Of a DNA stretch of 25,110 nt, positions 1 through 8,180 are shown in pieces (the stretch's first letter is position 1; every line of letters starts with the position of its first letter). The notes under the pieces are model-generated. The model had not been told where the DNA came from. It worked only from the letters and a program-made list of their open reading frames with translations, and searched no databases. Both the position numbers and the translations under genes were made by a program. This DNA is from a virus. The DNA lies in the IMG/VR virus record IMGVR_UViG_3300036444_000034, positions 1 to 25,110 of that record. One strand, written 5' to 3'.

Positions 1-1536
1 ATGCCAAAGGGAGCGACCAGTAGCGCGAAGCGCCCCGAGGCGTTGCGCATAGCGCTCCATCCCAAGCAGTGGGTGGCGTTCGGCTCGGCGGCGACCGAGG
101 TGCTTTATGGCGGGGCGGCGGGCGGTGGCAAATCGCATCTGATGCGGCAGGCGGCGATCAGCTGGTGTGCCGAGATCGCGGGCCTGCAGGTCTATCTGTT
201 TCGCCGCATCCGCGAGGACCTGAGCAAGAACCATATGGAAGGCCCGTCGGGCTTTCGCGCGCTGCTCGCCGGCTGGGTGGAATGCGGGTTCGTGGTGATC
301 GTCGAAGACGAGATCCGCTTCTGGAACGGCTCGAAGATCTATCTCTGCCACTGCAAGGACGAGAAGGACCGCTTCAAGTACCAGGGCGCCGAGATCCACG
401 TGCTGTTGATCGACGAGCTGACCCATTTCACCGAGGTGATCTACCGCTTCCTGCGCAATCGCGTGCGGATGACCGGCATTGCGGTGCCCGAGAAATATCG
501 CGGGCGGTTCCCGCGCATTCTCTGCGGCGCCAACCCCGGCGGGGTCGGGCACCAGTTCGTCAAAGTGACCTTTATCGATGCCGCCGCGCCGCTCGCCATC
601 CACCGCACCGAAGCAGCGGAAGGCGGCATGCTGCGCCAGTTCATCCCGGCGCGGCTCGAGGACAACCCGACGCTCACCACCGAAGACCCGGCCTATGAGG
701 CGCGGCTCGAGGGGCTGGGCAGCGCCGCCTTGATCCGCGCCATGCGGCATGGCGACTGGGACATTGTCGATGGCGCCTTCTTCGATTGCTGGCAGACGCG
801 GCTGCATGTCATCGAGCCCTTCACCCTCCCCGAGGACTGGGCGAAATTCCGCTCCGGCGACTGGGGCAGCGCCCGACCATTCTCGTTCGGCTGGTGGGCG
901 ATTGTCGGCGACGACACCCGGCACCCGGTGTCGGGCGTGCTGCTGCCGCGCGGGGCGCTGATCCGCTACCGCGAATGGTATGGGTGCGAGCCGGGCAAAC
1001 CCAACAAGGGGCTGAAGCTGACCGCCGAGCAGGTCGGCAAGGGTTTGGCGCAGCGCGAAACTGAAACGGTGGGGCTGGGCGTGCTCGACCCGGCGGCCTT
1101 TGCCGAGGATGGCGGGCCCTCGATCGCGAGCCGCATTACACTGGGCTCGGGCGACAAGCGGATCTTCTTTCGCGGCGCCGACAACAAGCGGGTGTCGCAG
1201 CGCGGCGCCATGGGCGGCTGGGACATGCTGCGCCAGCGTTTCGTCGGCACGAGCCTCGATGAAGACGGCAAGCCCGACCCCGCGGGCCGCCCGATGATCT
1301 ATTGCTTTTCGACCTGCCGCGACTCGATCCGCACCATCCCGATGCTGCAGCACGACCAGGCGCGGCCCGAAGATCTCGACACCGACACCGAAGACCATGC
1401 CGCCGACGACTGGCGGTATGCCGCGATGTCGCGCCCCTGGGTGCGGGCGAAGCCGGCGGCCGAGCCGCACCGGCGGAGGTCGGGATATGCGGCAGCGAGT
1501 GGCGGCGCCAAGCCGGGCGACTGGCAGAGCTATTGA
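1..1536 (+). CDS. terL: Phage terminase large subunit (packaging ATPase and nuclease)
   Basis: Motor protein that pumps DNA into the prohead at the portal and cuts the concatemer. The N-terminal ATPase domain has a Walker A loop GGAAGGGKS at residues 37-45 and a Walker B strand VLLIDE at 134-139. The C-terminal RNase H-like nuclease domain shows the expected spaced acidic residues: D287 in RSGDWGS, D363 in GVLDPAA, and D469/D470 in AADDWRYAA. At 511 residues it is full length for the Terminase_6 type. The window begins exactly at this ATG, so neither an upstream ribosome site nor the small terminase can be seen. The portal gene follows after a 188-base gap that holds a palindromic repeat. The overall packaging assignment is secure; the exact start is not testable here. 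Confidence 0.95.
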   Translation: MPKGATSSAKRPEALRIALHPKQWVAFGSAATEVLYGGAAGGGKSHLMRQAAISWCAEIAGLQVYLFRRIREDLSKNHMEGPSGFRALLAGWVECGFVVIVEDEIRFWNGSKIYLCHCKDEKDRFKYQGAEIHVLLIDELTHFTEVIYRFLRNRVRMTGIAVPEKYRGRFPRILCGANPGGVGHQFVKVTFIDAAAPLAIHRTEAAEGGMLRQFIPARLEDNPTLTTEDPAYEARLEGLGSAALIRAMRHGDWDIVDGAFFDCWQTRLHVIEPFTLPEDWAKFRSGDWGSARPFSFGWWAIVGDDTRHPVSGVLLPRGALIRYREWYGCEPGKPNKGLKLTAEQVGKGLAQRETETVGLGVLDPAAFAEDGGPSIASRITLGSGDKRIFFRGADNKRVSQRGAMGGWDMLRQRFVGTSLDEDGKPDPAGRPMIYCFSTCRDSIRTIPMLQHDQARPEDLDTDTEDHAADDWRYAAMSRPWVRAKPAAEPHRRRSGYAAASGGAKPGDWQSY

Positions 1537-1576
1537 GGGGTCGGCACCGGAGAAGCCGGTTGGACTCGCACTAACC

Positions 1577-1678
1577 CACCCACCGGCTGTCATCCCTGCG
1601 AAAGCAGGGACCCAACCATCCAACTGCGCTGTGGCGAGTTGGGTCCCTGCTTTCGCAGGGATGACATCGAGGGTGGGG
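1577..1678. repeat. Palindromic intergenic repeat, copy 1
   Basis: A near-perfect 26-base inverted repeat has arms at 1589-1614 and 1640-1665, each containing the core CCCTGCGAAAGCAGGG, which is itself a small palindrome. The arms are separated by about 25 bases, and the outer ends are CCACCGGCTGTCATCC on the left and GGATGACATCGAGGGTGG on the right. The same design recurs at 3728, 4152 and 7618. It looks like a chromosomal REP-type element that has invaded the prophage. It could also act as a bidirectional hairpin between terL and portal. Confidence 0.9.
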
Positions 1679-1724
1679 CGATCGCAGTGGTTCAACTCAT
1701 CCGTGCAGTGATTTAGGAGTTCCG

Positions 1725-3701
1725 ATGAGCGATCTCGCAAACCTCGCAGCCACGACGCCGGTTGCCGACCCGGCCGTCTCCCCTGCCCCGGCCGCTGTGC
1801 CCGGCCGGTCCCTGGCGCGGCTGAAGCAGGATTACCTGAGTTATCTCGATGGCAAGCGCGCCGAGATCGACGAGCAGCAGGAAGCGCGGCGCTACTACCA
1901 TGGCGCGCACTGGACGGCGAAGCAGATCAAGACGCTGAACCAGCGCAAGCAACCCGTCGTCACCTACAACCGCATGGCGCGGAAGATCAACGCCGTGGTC
2001 GGCCTGCTGGAGCGGCAGCGCCAGGACCCCAAGGGCTATGCCCGCACGCCGAAACATGAGGATGGCGCGGAGGTCGCGACCGCGGTGCTGCGCTATGTGC
2101 TCGACGAGCAGCGCTGGCAGGAAAAATCGCCGATCGCCGGGCTCAATGGCGCCGTCGACGGCATTGGCGGGCTCGAGCTGACGCTGGAAGCCGGCGACAA
2201 GGGCGACACCGAAATCGGCTTCGAAGTCGTCGACCCCGCGGGGTTCTTTTATGACCCGACCTCGACCCGCGCCGATTTCTCCGATGCAGGCTATATGGGG
2301 ATCGGCAAATGGGCCGACGCGAGCGAATTGCTCGCTGCCTTCCCCGACAAAGAGCGCGAGATCGAGGCCTCGGTGGACCTGGGCTCCGAGCTCAGCAGCA
2401 ACCCCGACAGCGACGATAACTGGGTGATGGGCGACGAACACCATCGCCGGGTGCGCGTCATCGACCACTGGTACAAGCGCGGCAACCAGTGGTGCTTTGC
2501 CATCTATACCGGCGCCGCCATTCTCGCCGAGGGCGAGAGTTATCTGCGCGACGAGAAGCGCCGCACGCTCTGCAAATACGTGATGTTCTCGGCCAATGTC
2601 GACCATGACGGCGACCGCTATGGCTTCTTCCGCAACATGAAATCGGCGCAGGACGAGATCAACCAGCGGCGCTCCAAGGGGCTGCACACCAGCCAGTCGC
2701 GCCGCATCGTCATCCGCGATGGCCAAGGGCTGGAGCCGGAAAAGATCCGCGCCGAGCTCGCCCGCCCCGATGGCGTGGTGGTGGTGCCGGTGGGCGCCGA
2801 GCTGCCGCAATTCGACGATGCGGCGCGCGGCGCCGAGCTCAACGCCAATCTCGGTTTCCTCGAGGAGGCGAAGCAAGAGATCGAGAATTACGGCTTCAAC
2901 CCGGCGCTGATGGGCTCGGGCATCCAGGATATGTCGGGCCGCGCCATTGCGCTGCAGCAGCAGGCGGGGATTGCCGAACTCGGCCCGTATTTGCTCGGTT
3001 ATCGCGGCTGGAAGCAGCGGGTGTATCGCGCCATCTGGAACGCGGTGCAGAGCCTCTGGACCGCGGAGCGCTGGATCCGCGTCACCGATGACGAGGGGCT
3101 GGGCAACTGGCTTTCGGTCAACCGGCTGGCGATCGACCCCATGACCGGCATCCCTACCATCACCAATGCGCTCGGCTCGCTCGATGTCGATATCATCCTC
3201 GATGAGGGGCCGGACACCGTGACCATGCAGGCCGACACCAACGAGTCGGTGCGCCAGGCGCTGCAGGCGGTCGGCCCGCTGCTGCAACCGGCAGTGGCCG
3301 CGGCGGCGCTGGAAGTGCTGATCGAAACCTCGTCGATGCCGGCTTCCGCCAAGAAGAAATTCCGCGATGCGACGCGGCAGAAGCCGCAACAGCCCGACCC
3401 CAGGGAACAGCAGGCCGCCATGCTGCAGCAGCAGGCGGCAATGCTGGAGCTGCAGGGCAAGGCGCTGGGCAACCGGAAGACCGAGGCCGAAACGGCAAAG
3501 CTGATGGCGGAGGCCGAGGATATCGGCGCCGAACGCGAGGCCGAGGGGCTGGAGCAGCGGATCGATGCGGTGGAACGGCAGGACGAGCTGATGTTCCGGC
3601 GCGAGGAACAGGATGCAAGGCGGACGAACCGGCAGCTGGAGCTGGCGGGGCGAGCGCTGCAGGTGCAGGCGGCTGAGGTACGGGCTCGGCCGGGTGGGTG
3701 A
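1725..3701 (+). CDS. Portal protein, P22-like
   Basis: Dodecameric ring at the capsid vertex through which DNA enters and leaves. The protein has 658 residues, somewhat shorter than the P22 portal. Its N-terminal region contains QQEARRYYHGAHWT and VVTYNRMARKINAVVG, the pattern I associate with P22-type portals. The C-terminal hundred residues are a long Gln/Glu/Arg-rich helix, probably coiled coil, matching the barrel region of P22 gp1. An AGGAG ribosome site at 1715-1719 lies 5 bases before the ATG. It stands between terminase and scaffold, the standard order. Family assignment rests on sequence pattern and position, not on a database search. Confidence 0.9.
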   Translation: MSDLANLAATTPVADPAVSPAPAAVPGRSLARLKQDYLSYLDGKRAEIDEQQEARRYYHGAHWTAKQIKTLNQRKQPVVTYNRMARKINAVVGLLERQRQDPKGYARTPKHEDGAEVATAVLRYVLDEQRWQEKSPIAGLNGAVDGIGGLELTLEAGDKGDTEIGFEVVDPAGFFYDPTSTRADFSDAGYMGIGKWADASELLAAFPDKEREIEASVDLGSELSSNPDSDDNWVMGDEHHRRVRVIDHWYKRGNQWCFAIYTGAAILAEGESYLRDEKRRTLCKYVMFSANVDHDGDRYGFFRNMKSAQDEINQRRSKGLHTSQSRRIVIRDGQGLEPEKIRAELARPDGVVVVPVGAELPQFDDAARGAELNANLGFLEEAKQEIENYGFNPALMGSGIQDMSGRAIALQQQAGIAELGPYLLGYRGWKQRVYRAIWNAVQSLWTAERWIRVTDDEGLGNWLSVNRLAIDPMTGIPTITNALGSLDVDIILDEGPDTVTMQADTNESVRQALQAVGPLLQPAVAAAALEVLIETSSMPASAKKKFRDATRQKPQQPDPREQQAAMLQQQAAMLELQGKALGNRKTEAETAKLMAEAEDIGAEREAEGLEQRIDAVERQDELMFRREEQDARRTNRQLELAGRALQVQAAEVRARPGG

Positions 3702-3727
3702 GGCTAAACCACAGGAAATCACCCCAA

Positions 3728-3825
3728 ACTCGGTGTCATCCCAGCGAAAGCAGGACCCAACGCGCCGCAGCGCAAGTGGGTAGATGGGTCCCAGCTTTCG
3801 CTGGGATGACAGCCGGTGGGTGGGT
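3728..3825. repeat. Palindromic intergenic repeat, copy 2
   Basis: Same element as copy 1 but in the opposite orientation: the AACTCGGTGTCATCC end is on the left and GATGACAGCCGGTGGGTGGG on the right. Arms are at 3735-3759 and 3785-3810; the left arm has lost one base. It is almost identical over its whole length to copy 3 at 4152, including the central loop, so the two form direct repeats around the GIY-YIG gene remnant. Confidence 0.9.
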
Positions 3826-3836
3826 TAGCTACGTGC

Positions 3837-4138
3837 CTACCAAATGCCTTTGCCCAATGCCGGAAACAGATCGTCCCAATTCGGGTTCAGGTCCCGGAAC
3901 AGCTCGATCTTCCAGGCGCGCTGCCACGTCTTGATCTGCTTTTCTCGCGTATAGCTGCCTCGATCGACTCGTGCGGCTCGAACCACACGAGCCGGGTGAC
4001 GTCGTACTTGCTGGTGAACCCAGCAACGACATGTTCGCGATGTTGCGCGACACGACCCATCAGGTCGCTGGTGACGCCAGTGTAGAGCGTCCCGTTGCGC
4101 CGCGAGGCGAGCAGATACACGAAGTACGTTTTGTGCAC
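3837..4138 (-). pseudogene. GIY-YIG nuclease (COG2827-type), frameshifted
   Basis: A GTG start at 4138 with GGAGG eight bases upstream opens a frame beginning VHKTYFVYLLASRRNGTLY. It has the GIY-YIG fold signature (VYLL...LYTGVTSDL), a helix with RVAQHR, and the family motif VWFEPHESIEAA. Near 3950 one base is missing. Shifting frame there restores the usual C-terminus TREKQIKTWQRAW...LNPNWDDLFPAL and a TAG at 3837-3839. The full product would be about 100 residues, the normal size for this single-domain family. It lies antisense to the head operon, between two direct copies of the palindromic repeat, with its ribosome site just outside copy 3. It is probably inactive unless the shift is a sequencing error. 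Confidence 0.8.
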
Positions 4139-4151
4139 CTGCAGCCCCTCC

Positions 4152-4250
4152 AACTCGGTGTCATCCCAGCGAAAGCTGGGACCCAACTCGCCGCAGCGCA
4201 AGTGGGTAGATGGGTCCCAGCTTTCGCTGGGATGACAGCCGGTGGGTGGG
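4152..4250. repeat. Palindromic intergenic repeat, copy 3
   Basis: Perfect 26-base inverted arms lie at 4160-4185 and 4211-4236. The sequence is nearly identical to copy 2, in the same orientation, including the loop with CCGCAGCGCAAGTGGGTAGA. Together copies 2 and 3 bracket the nuclease remnant. The following 179 bases up to the scaffold gene show no further gene or repeat that I can support. Confidence 0.9.
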
Positions 4251-4429
4251 AACAATTGTGCCACTTCCCAAGATCTGCGGCCCCACGCACCGGCCCCATG
4301 CCCCACACGAATTCCGTCCGCGCCACGACACGGCGTAACGGGCTGCCGGCGCCCTCTGGCCGGTTTCGCTGCACTCTCCGCGACAGTGAGGGTCACGCCA
4401 ATCGGACGCGATAGTCCGGGAGACACGAG

Positions 4430-5197
4430 ATGAACGACACTGAAACGGTCGACGATACCGCCTTGTTCAACGCCACCGTCACGGGTGAAGCGCCTGTGGC
4501 CGAAGCGGAACCGGTGATCGAGCCGGTCGCCGAACCGCGGCCCGAGCCGGCCATTCCCCCGGCCCGGCTGCGTGAAGAAGCCGATGCAAGGCGGGCGGCG
4601 GAGCGGGATCGGGATGAGCTGAAGCATCGGCTCACCCGGCTCGAGGCGCAGCTGCAGCCGCAGCAACAGGCGGCGCGGCCTCCCGAATTCTGGGACAACC
4701 CGGATGAATGGGGCCGTTCGCTGGTCACCCCGATCCACGAGCAGCTGTTCCAGCAGCGGCAGGGCGTCTCTCGCCTCTTGGCGGAAGAAAAGCACGGGTC
4801 GGATACGGTGCGGGCGGCCTACAACGCGCTCGGGCAGGCCATGCAGGCCGACCCGGCGGTGCAGACCGATTACCTCAGGATCATGCGCTCGAACCACCCT
4901 TATGGCGAGCTCGTCGCCTGGCACAAGAAGCGCCAGGCGTTCGATGAGATCGGCGGCGACCCCGCTGCCTATCGCAACCGCGTGCTCGACGAGGCGATGC
5001 GGGACCCCGAAGTCCAGCAGCGTTTCCTCGCCCAGCTGCGCGGCGCCGCGCAGCCCACCGTTGAAGCCCCCCGTCGTTCAGCCGTGCCGCATATCCCCAC
5101 GCTGCAAGGCATCGGCACTGCCGCCGGCCCCGCATCCGCGGCCGGCGACCCCTCCGATGCCGAGCTGTTCTCGGCAACCACCCGCCGGCGACGCTGA
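4430..5197 (+). CDS. Capsid scaffolding protein (putative)
   Basis: Probable internal scaffold that templates prohead assembly and then exits. It has 255 residues. The N-terminus is acidic and Pro/Ala-rich. A charged heptad-like helix follows at about residues 42-85 (REEADARRAAERDRDEL and following), then a helical middle. The extreme C-terminus is basic, ending TTRRRR, which recalls the positively charged coat-binding tail of P22 scaffold. Ribosome site GGGAGA is at 4418-4423. Position between portal and major capsid protein is the strongest argument. I see no protease triad, so a scaffold rather than a maturation protease is preferred. Confidence 0.7.
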   Translation: MNDTETVDDTALFNATVTGEAPVAEAEPVIEPVAEPRPEPAIPPARLREEADARRAAERDRDELKHRLTRLEAQLQPQQQAARPPEFWDNPDEWGRSLVTPIHEQLFQQRQGVSRLLAEEKHGSDTVRAAYNALGQAMQADPAVQTDYLRIMRSNHPYGELVAWHKKRQAFDEIGGDPAAYRNRVLDEAMRDPEVQQRFLAQLRGAAQPTVEAPRRSAVPHIPTLQGIGTAAGPASAAGDPSDAELFSATTRRRR

Positions 5198-5230
5198 AGC
5201 GCGCTCGGCTGAAAAGCAGGACCATCAGAC

Positions 5231-6433
5231 ATGGCTCTTTCTCCCAACCACCCCAACAATGAAGTGATCAAGTTCCGCCAGGATGTCGCCTATGACTTCC
5301 TGCGCTCGTCGCGCTTCGATGCCTATATGGGCGACGATTCCACCTCGGTGATCGTGCGCATGTCGGATCTAGAAGCCGACGGCAAGGAGATCCGCGTGCC
5401 GCTCGTCACCCAGCTCTCGGGCGATGGCGTCGGCGCGGGCACGCTGCGCGGCAACGAAGAGCAGATCGACAGCTACGGCATGCCGCTCTGGGCCGACTGG
5501 GCCCGAAACGCCGTGGCCAATAACCGGGCGCAGAACAAGGAGAGCTCGTTCTCGGTGCGCTCGACCGCCCGGAGCCTCTTGCGTGGCTGGTCGAAGCGCA
5601 TCGTGCGCGACGACCTGGTCGATGCGCTGCTGTCGATCCCCAGTTCGGCGATGCAGGCCGGCCGCTTCGGCAACCCCGGCAACCGCGTCAACGGCATCAA
5701 GTGGTCGGCGGCCACCGCCGGCAACAAGAATGCCTGGGTTACCGCAAACCCCGACCGCGTGGTGTTCGGCTCGGCGCTCTCCAACTACTCGACCACCTTC
5801 GCCACCGCGGTGGGGAATGTCGATGCGGCCGCCGACAAGATGTCGGCGGCGGTCGGGAGCCTCATGAAGGACCAGGCCAAGCAGACCGGCGTCGACCCCA
5901 ACAACCCCGGCGTCTACAACGGCCGCCCCAAGATCAGCCCCTATATGGAGGCCGAGGGCGACCAGGAATGGTTCGTCTGCTTCGTCGGCGCCCGCGGTTT
6001 TCGCGACCTGAAGGCCGACCCGGTGATGACTGCCGCCAACCGTGACGCCCGCAACCGCGAAGGGGGCGACCCGACCAAGACCAACCCGCTCTTTACCGGC
6101 GGCGCGCTGGTCTATGACGGGGTGATCTATGTCGAGATCCCCGAGATCACCCAGCGCCTGCTGCTGAAGGGCGCCGGCGCCGCGGGGATCGACGTCGAGC
6201 CGGTGTTCCTCTGCGGCCAGGGGGCGCTCGCCTATGCGCTCGGCCAGATGCCGCGGCCGACCACGCTCGAGGACGGCGACTACGATTTCGTCACCGGCAT
6301 GGGCATCGAAGCCCAGTACGGCGTCGGCAAGATCGCCAAGGCCCCGCTGGCGGCGGGCGCCTCGGCTACGATCGGCTCGCTGGTCGACTGGGGTGTGGTG
6401 ACTGGGTTCGTCGCGGGGGTGGGGAATAGCTAA
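5231..6433 (+). CDS. Major capsid protein, N4 gp56 / Phage_capsid_3-like
   Basis: Main shell subunit, 400 residues, expected HK97 fold. Diagnostic stretches are KEIRVPLVTQLSGDGVGAG then GNEEQIDSYGMPLWADW near residues 55-95, followed by an RSLLRGWSKRIVRDDLVDAL helix, and a C-terminal region with FVTGMGIEAQYGVGK. This pattern fits the N4 gp56-like coat family more than the P22 gp5 coat. The head is therefore a mosaic: P22-type portal, gp4 and gp10 with a different coat lineage. AGGA at 5218-5221 precedes the ATG by 9 bases. It directly follows the scaffold gene and is probably cotranscribed with it. Confidence 0.85.
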   Translation: MALSPNHPNNEVIKFRQDVAYDFLRSSRFDAYMGDDSTSVIVRMSDLEADGKEIRVPLVTQLSGDGVGAGTLRGNEEQIDSYGMPLWADWARNAVANNRAQNKESSFSVRSTARSLLRGWSKRIVRDDLVDALLSIPSSAMQAGRFGNPGNRVNGIKWSAATAGNKNAWVTANPDRVVFGSALSNYSTTFATAVGNVDAAADKMSAAVGSLMKDQAKQTGVDPNNPGVYNGRPKISPYMEAEGDQEWFVCFVGARGFRDLKADPVMTAANRDARNREGGDPTKTNPLFTGGALVYDGVIYVEIPEITQRLLLKGAGAAGIDVEPVFLCGQGALAYALGQMPRPTTLEDGDYDFVTGMGIEAQYGVGKIAKAPLAAGASATIGSLVDWGVVTGFVAGVGNS

Positions 6434-6465
6434 GGCGGACTTTCCTGCACCGCCCTCTCCGCTAT

Positions 6466-6728
6466 CCTCCCCCGCGTGGCGGGGGAGGGGAACCGCCGTA
6501 GGCGGTGGAGGGGGCGGCCAAACTCTCAGTCGCTCCTCGCTTCGCTCGGATCGCACAACCTGCGGTTGCGGTACCCCTCATCCGGCGCTGCGCGCCACCT
6601 CCGGGCGAGGGCTTCGCCCTCGTCCGCCGACCGCAAGGGGAGAAGGCAGGTCGGCGCGTAGCCGCAGACTCTGACTGCCCCCGCCACCACCCTACGGGGG
6701 GTCCCCCTCCCCCGCCCCGCGGGGGAGG
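6466..6728. repeat. Compound hairpin element bounded by identical hairpins
   Basis: This fills most of the 367-base gap between coat and decoration genes. The left end is a 10-bp stem (CCTCCCCCGC / GCGGGGGAGG, 6466-6488, loop GTG). The right end is the same stem at 6706-6728 with loop CCC. Between them lie smaller perfect hairpins, for example ACCGCC-GTA-GGCGGT at 6492-6506 and CGAGGGC-TTC-GCCCTCG near 6606-6622. No open frame in it looks coding. It resembles the mosaic intergenic repeats of alphaproteobacterial chromosomes. It could attenuate transcription between the highly expressed coat gene and the genes behind it. Confidence 0.75.
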
Positions 6729-6800
6729 ATCATGGAGAGGCCGGTGCCCCGCCCTGCCCCTCCACCCCCCTTCCCCCCATTCCAGAAAAGGAGATCGGCC

Positions 6801-7223
6801 ATGGCTGATCGTAACGCCTATAGCCAGCCGCAGGTTGGCAACCAGGGCTTTGCCCGGACCATGAAGTGCCTTGGCGCCGATGTGGCGCTGCTCGCCGGTG
6901 ACCTCGCCATCAACAAGACTGTCGGCCTGTTCGTCGTGCCGCGCGGGTTCGTGCTCACCGGCATTTCGGTGGTGGTGCCCGACCTCGACAGCAACGGCTC
7001 GCCGCTCCTCACCTTCGCCATCGGCGATGAGGGCGACGATGACCGGTTCATCGCCACCGGCGCCACCACCGGGCAGGCCGGCGGCACCAACACCACGCTG
7101 GCGGCGACGGGCCTGAACTACGAGTTCACCGCCGATACCGAGATCATCTGGAAGACCGTCGCCGCGGCGGCCACGGCGGTGGCCGGCACCATCCAGCCGC
7201 GCTTTTTCGGCTACATGAAGTAG
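6801..7223 (+). CDS. Putative capsid decoration / head-stabilising protein
   Basis: A 140-residue, beta-rich protein without membrane or signal segments. It begins MADRNAYSQPQVGNQG and contains a conserved-looking core VVPDLDSNGSPLLTFAIGDE followed by a Gly/Thr-rich stretch; it ends QPRFFGYMK. A strong AAGGAG site at 6788-6793 lies 7 bases before the ATG, suggesting high translation as expected for a capsid component. Position immediately after the coat gene is where cement or decoration proteins are normally found. The function is inferred from size, translation signal and position; I do not recognise the family by name. Confidence 0.6.
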   Translation: MADRNAYSQPQVGNQGFARTMKCLGADVALLAGDLAINKTVGLFVVPRGFVLTGISVVVPDLDSNGSPLLTFAIGDEGDDDRFIATGATTGQAGGTNTTLAATGLNYEFTADTEIIWKTVAAAATAVAGTIQPRFFGYMK

Positions 7224-7230
7224 GCCCCAA

Positions 7231-7575
7231 ATGGCGAAGGTCACTTACCACGCGCCCGAGGGCGACAGCGAAGTGGTGAGCCTTGCAGGGCTGCGCTTCT
7301 TCGATGGCGAGCCGCGCGAGCTCGACGAGACCGAGCACGGGGCGCTGCTCGAAAAGCTGGCAAACAACCCGCATTTTACGGTCGAGGGCACACTCGTCGG
7401 CCTCGACGAGACCGATCCGCCGGCGATCGGGCTTCGCGCCGTTCATCGCGGCTTCGGACGGTACTCGATCGTCCGCGGCGACGAAGACGCGGAGATTCGC
7501 GACGGCCTCAACAAGGCCGAAGCCCACGCCTTCAATGCGCTGTCGGAAGCGGAGAAGCGGGCGTTTGTGGGATAG
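7231..7575 (+). CDS. Conserved phage protein of unknown role in head region
   Basis: A 114-residue protein starting seven bases after the decoration gene, so translationally linked to it. The N-terminal half (SLAGLRFFDGEPRELDET then LANNPHFTVEG) resembles short head-completion-type phage proteins. The C-terminal half has GRYSIVRGDEDAEI followed by an alanine-rich helix with LSEAEKRAFVG. The Shine-Dalgarno sequence is weak, which fits coupling to the upstream stop. No catalytic motif or membrane segment is visible. It is probably a minor virion or head-completion component, an inference from position only. Confidence 0.6.
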   Translation: MAKVTYHAPEGDSEVVSLAGLRFFDGEPRELDETEHGALLEKLANNPHFTVEGTLVGLDETDPPAIGLRAVHRGFGRYSIVRGDEDAEIRDGLNKAEAHAFNALSEAEKRAFVG

Positions 7576-7617
7576 AGGTGCGGCCGACCGCGAAAGCTGG
7601 TTGGCCTCGCCCCTGCC

Positions 7618-7720
7618 CCACCCACCGGCTGTCATCCCAGCGAAAGCTGGGACCCATCTATCAGCTGGTGCTAGCGGCGAGTTGGGTCCCAGCTTTCGCT
7701 GGGATGACACCGAGTGTGGG
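7618..7720. repeat. Palindromic intergenic repeat, copy 4
   Basis: Perfect 26-base inverted arms lie at 7631-7656 and 7683-7708, with the CCACCGGCT end on the left as in copy 1 and opposite to copies 2 and 3. It occupies the gap between the 114-residue head gene and the gp4-like gene. The rest of that gap (7721-7797) shows nothing else that I can support. Confidence 0.9.
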
Positions 7721-7807
7721 GTGATTGCGGTGCGTCAGTTGGACTGCGGCGCAATCCCCCCATCCCACCGGCTGACTCGCACTTATCCCCTCCACCCAGG
7801 AGCCCCC

Positions 7808-8146
7808 ATGCCCAAGACCCGTCACGACCTCGTCAACCGCGCGCTCGCCGAACTCGGCGTGGTCGGCGCCGGGCAGACGGCTTCGGCCGAGGATTTCGAT
7901 GAGATCGACAAGGCCGTTGCCCCTGTGATGAGCGACCTCGCCACCCGCGATATCTGGGTGTGGGGCGACCCCGATGCCTATGACGACGATGCCTTCGACC
8001 ACCTCGCGGTGCTGCTCGCCAATGCCCGGGCCCGCGCCTTCGGCCTGACTCCCGACGAGCAGAAGCGGCTCCTCGCCGAGGCGCGGCTGCGCGGCCTGAA
8101 GCCCACCATCCTTTCCGGACGCACCCAGGAAATCGAGTACTTCTGA
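7808..8146 (+). CDS. gp4-like head-to-tail adaptor (P22 tail accessory factor)
   Basis: In P22, gp4 is the first protein to bind the portal after packaging and begins closing the channel. This 112-residue version starts MPKTRHDLVNRALAELGVV, matching the 'DLV+.AL..LGV' opening of P22 gp4. It keeps an alpha-helical body with VMSDLATRDIWVW and ends EIEYF, comparable to the tyrosine-rich end of gp4. It is shorter than P22 gp4. Ribosome site AGGAG at 7798-7802, spacing 5. The stop overlaps a downstream ATG as TGATG, and that ATG is the apparent remnant of gp10's original start, so the P22 order 4-10 was probably once intact here. Confidence 0.7.
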   Translation: MPKTRHDLVNRALAELGVVGAGQTASAEDFDEIDKAVAPVMSDLATRDIWVWGDPDAYDDDAFDHLAVLLANARARAFGLTPDEQKRLLAEARLRGLKPTILSGRTQEIEYF

Positions 8147-8180
8147 TGCCACCGCCACCTGGCCTAACGGCCAGGCCGCC
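8146..8180 (+). pseudogene. Remnant of the original gp10 5' end
   Basis: The sequence from the ATG overlapping the gp4 stop matches the intact gp10 start at 11232 over about 27 bases: ATGCC-CCG followed by CACCTGGCCTA-CGGC. It is one base shorter, so the frame is lost. In the shifted frame it reads TWPNGQA against TWPTGTA in the intact gene. The likeness then fades. I read it as the scar left when the ejection-protein block now at about 8180-11231 was inserted at the start of gp10. The match is short, so chance or convergent phage start sequence cannot be excluded. Confidence 0.45.

Noticed and set aside
1713-3722. 669-codon open frame antisense to the portal gene
   Set aside because: Mirror of a high-GC coding sequence; the product is compositionally odd (His/Leu/Arg-rich) with no start signal, while the + strand encodes a recognisable portal.
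4139-4924. Long N-terminal extension of the GIY-YIG frame on the - strand
   Set aside because: It runs through a palindromic repeat and antisense to the scaffold gene; the GTG at 4138 has a good ribosome site and gives the normal family length.
5369-6556. 395-codon antisense frame under the coat gene
   Set aside because: Same high-GC shadow effect; no ribosome site or family pattern.
1577-7720. CRISPR or attachment-site interpretation of the palindromic repeats
   Set aside because: Only four dispersed copies, each an inverted repeat in its own gap, with no regular spacers and no integrase or tRNA nearby.
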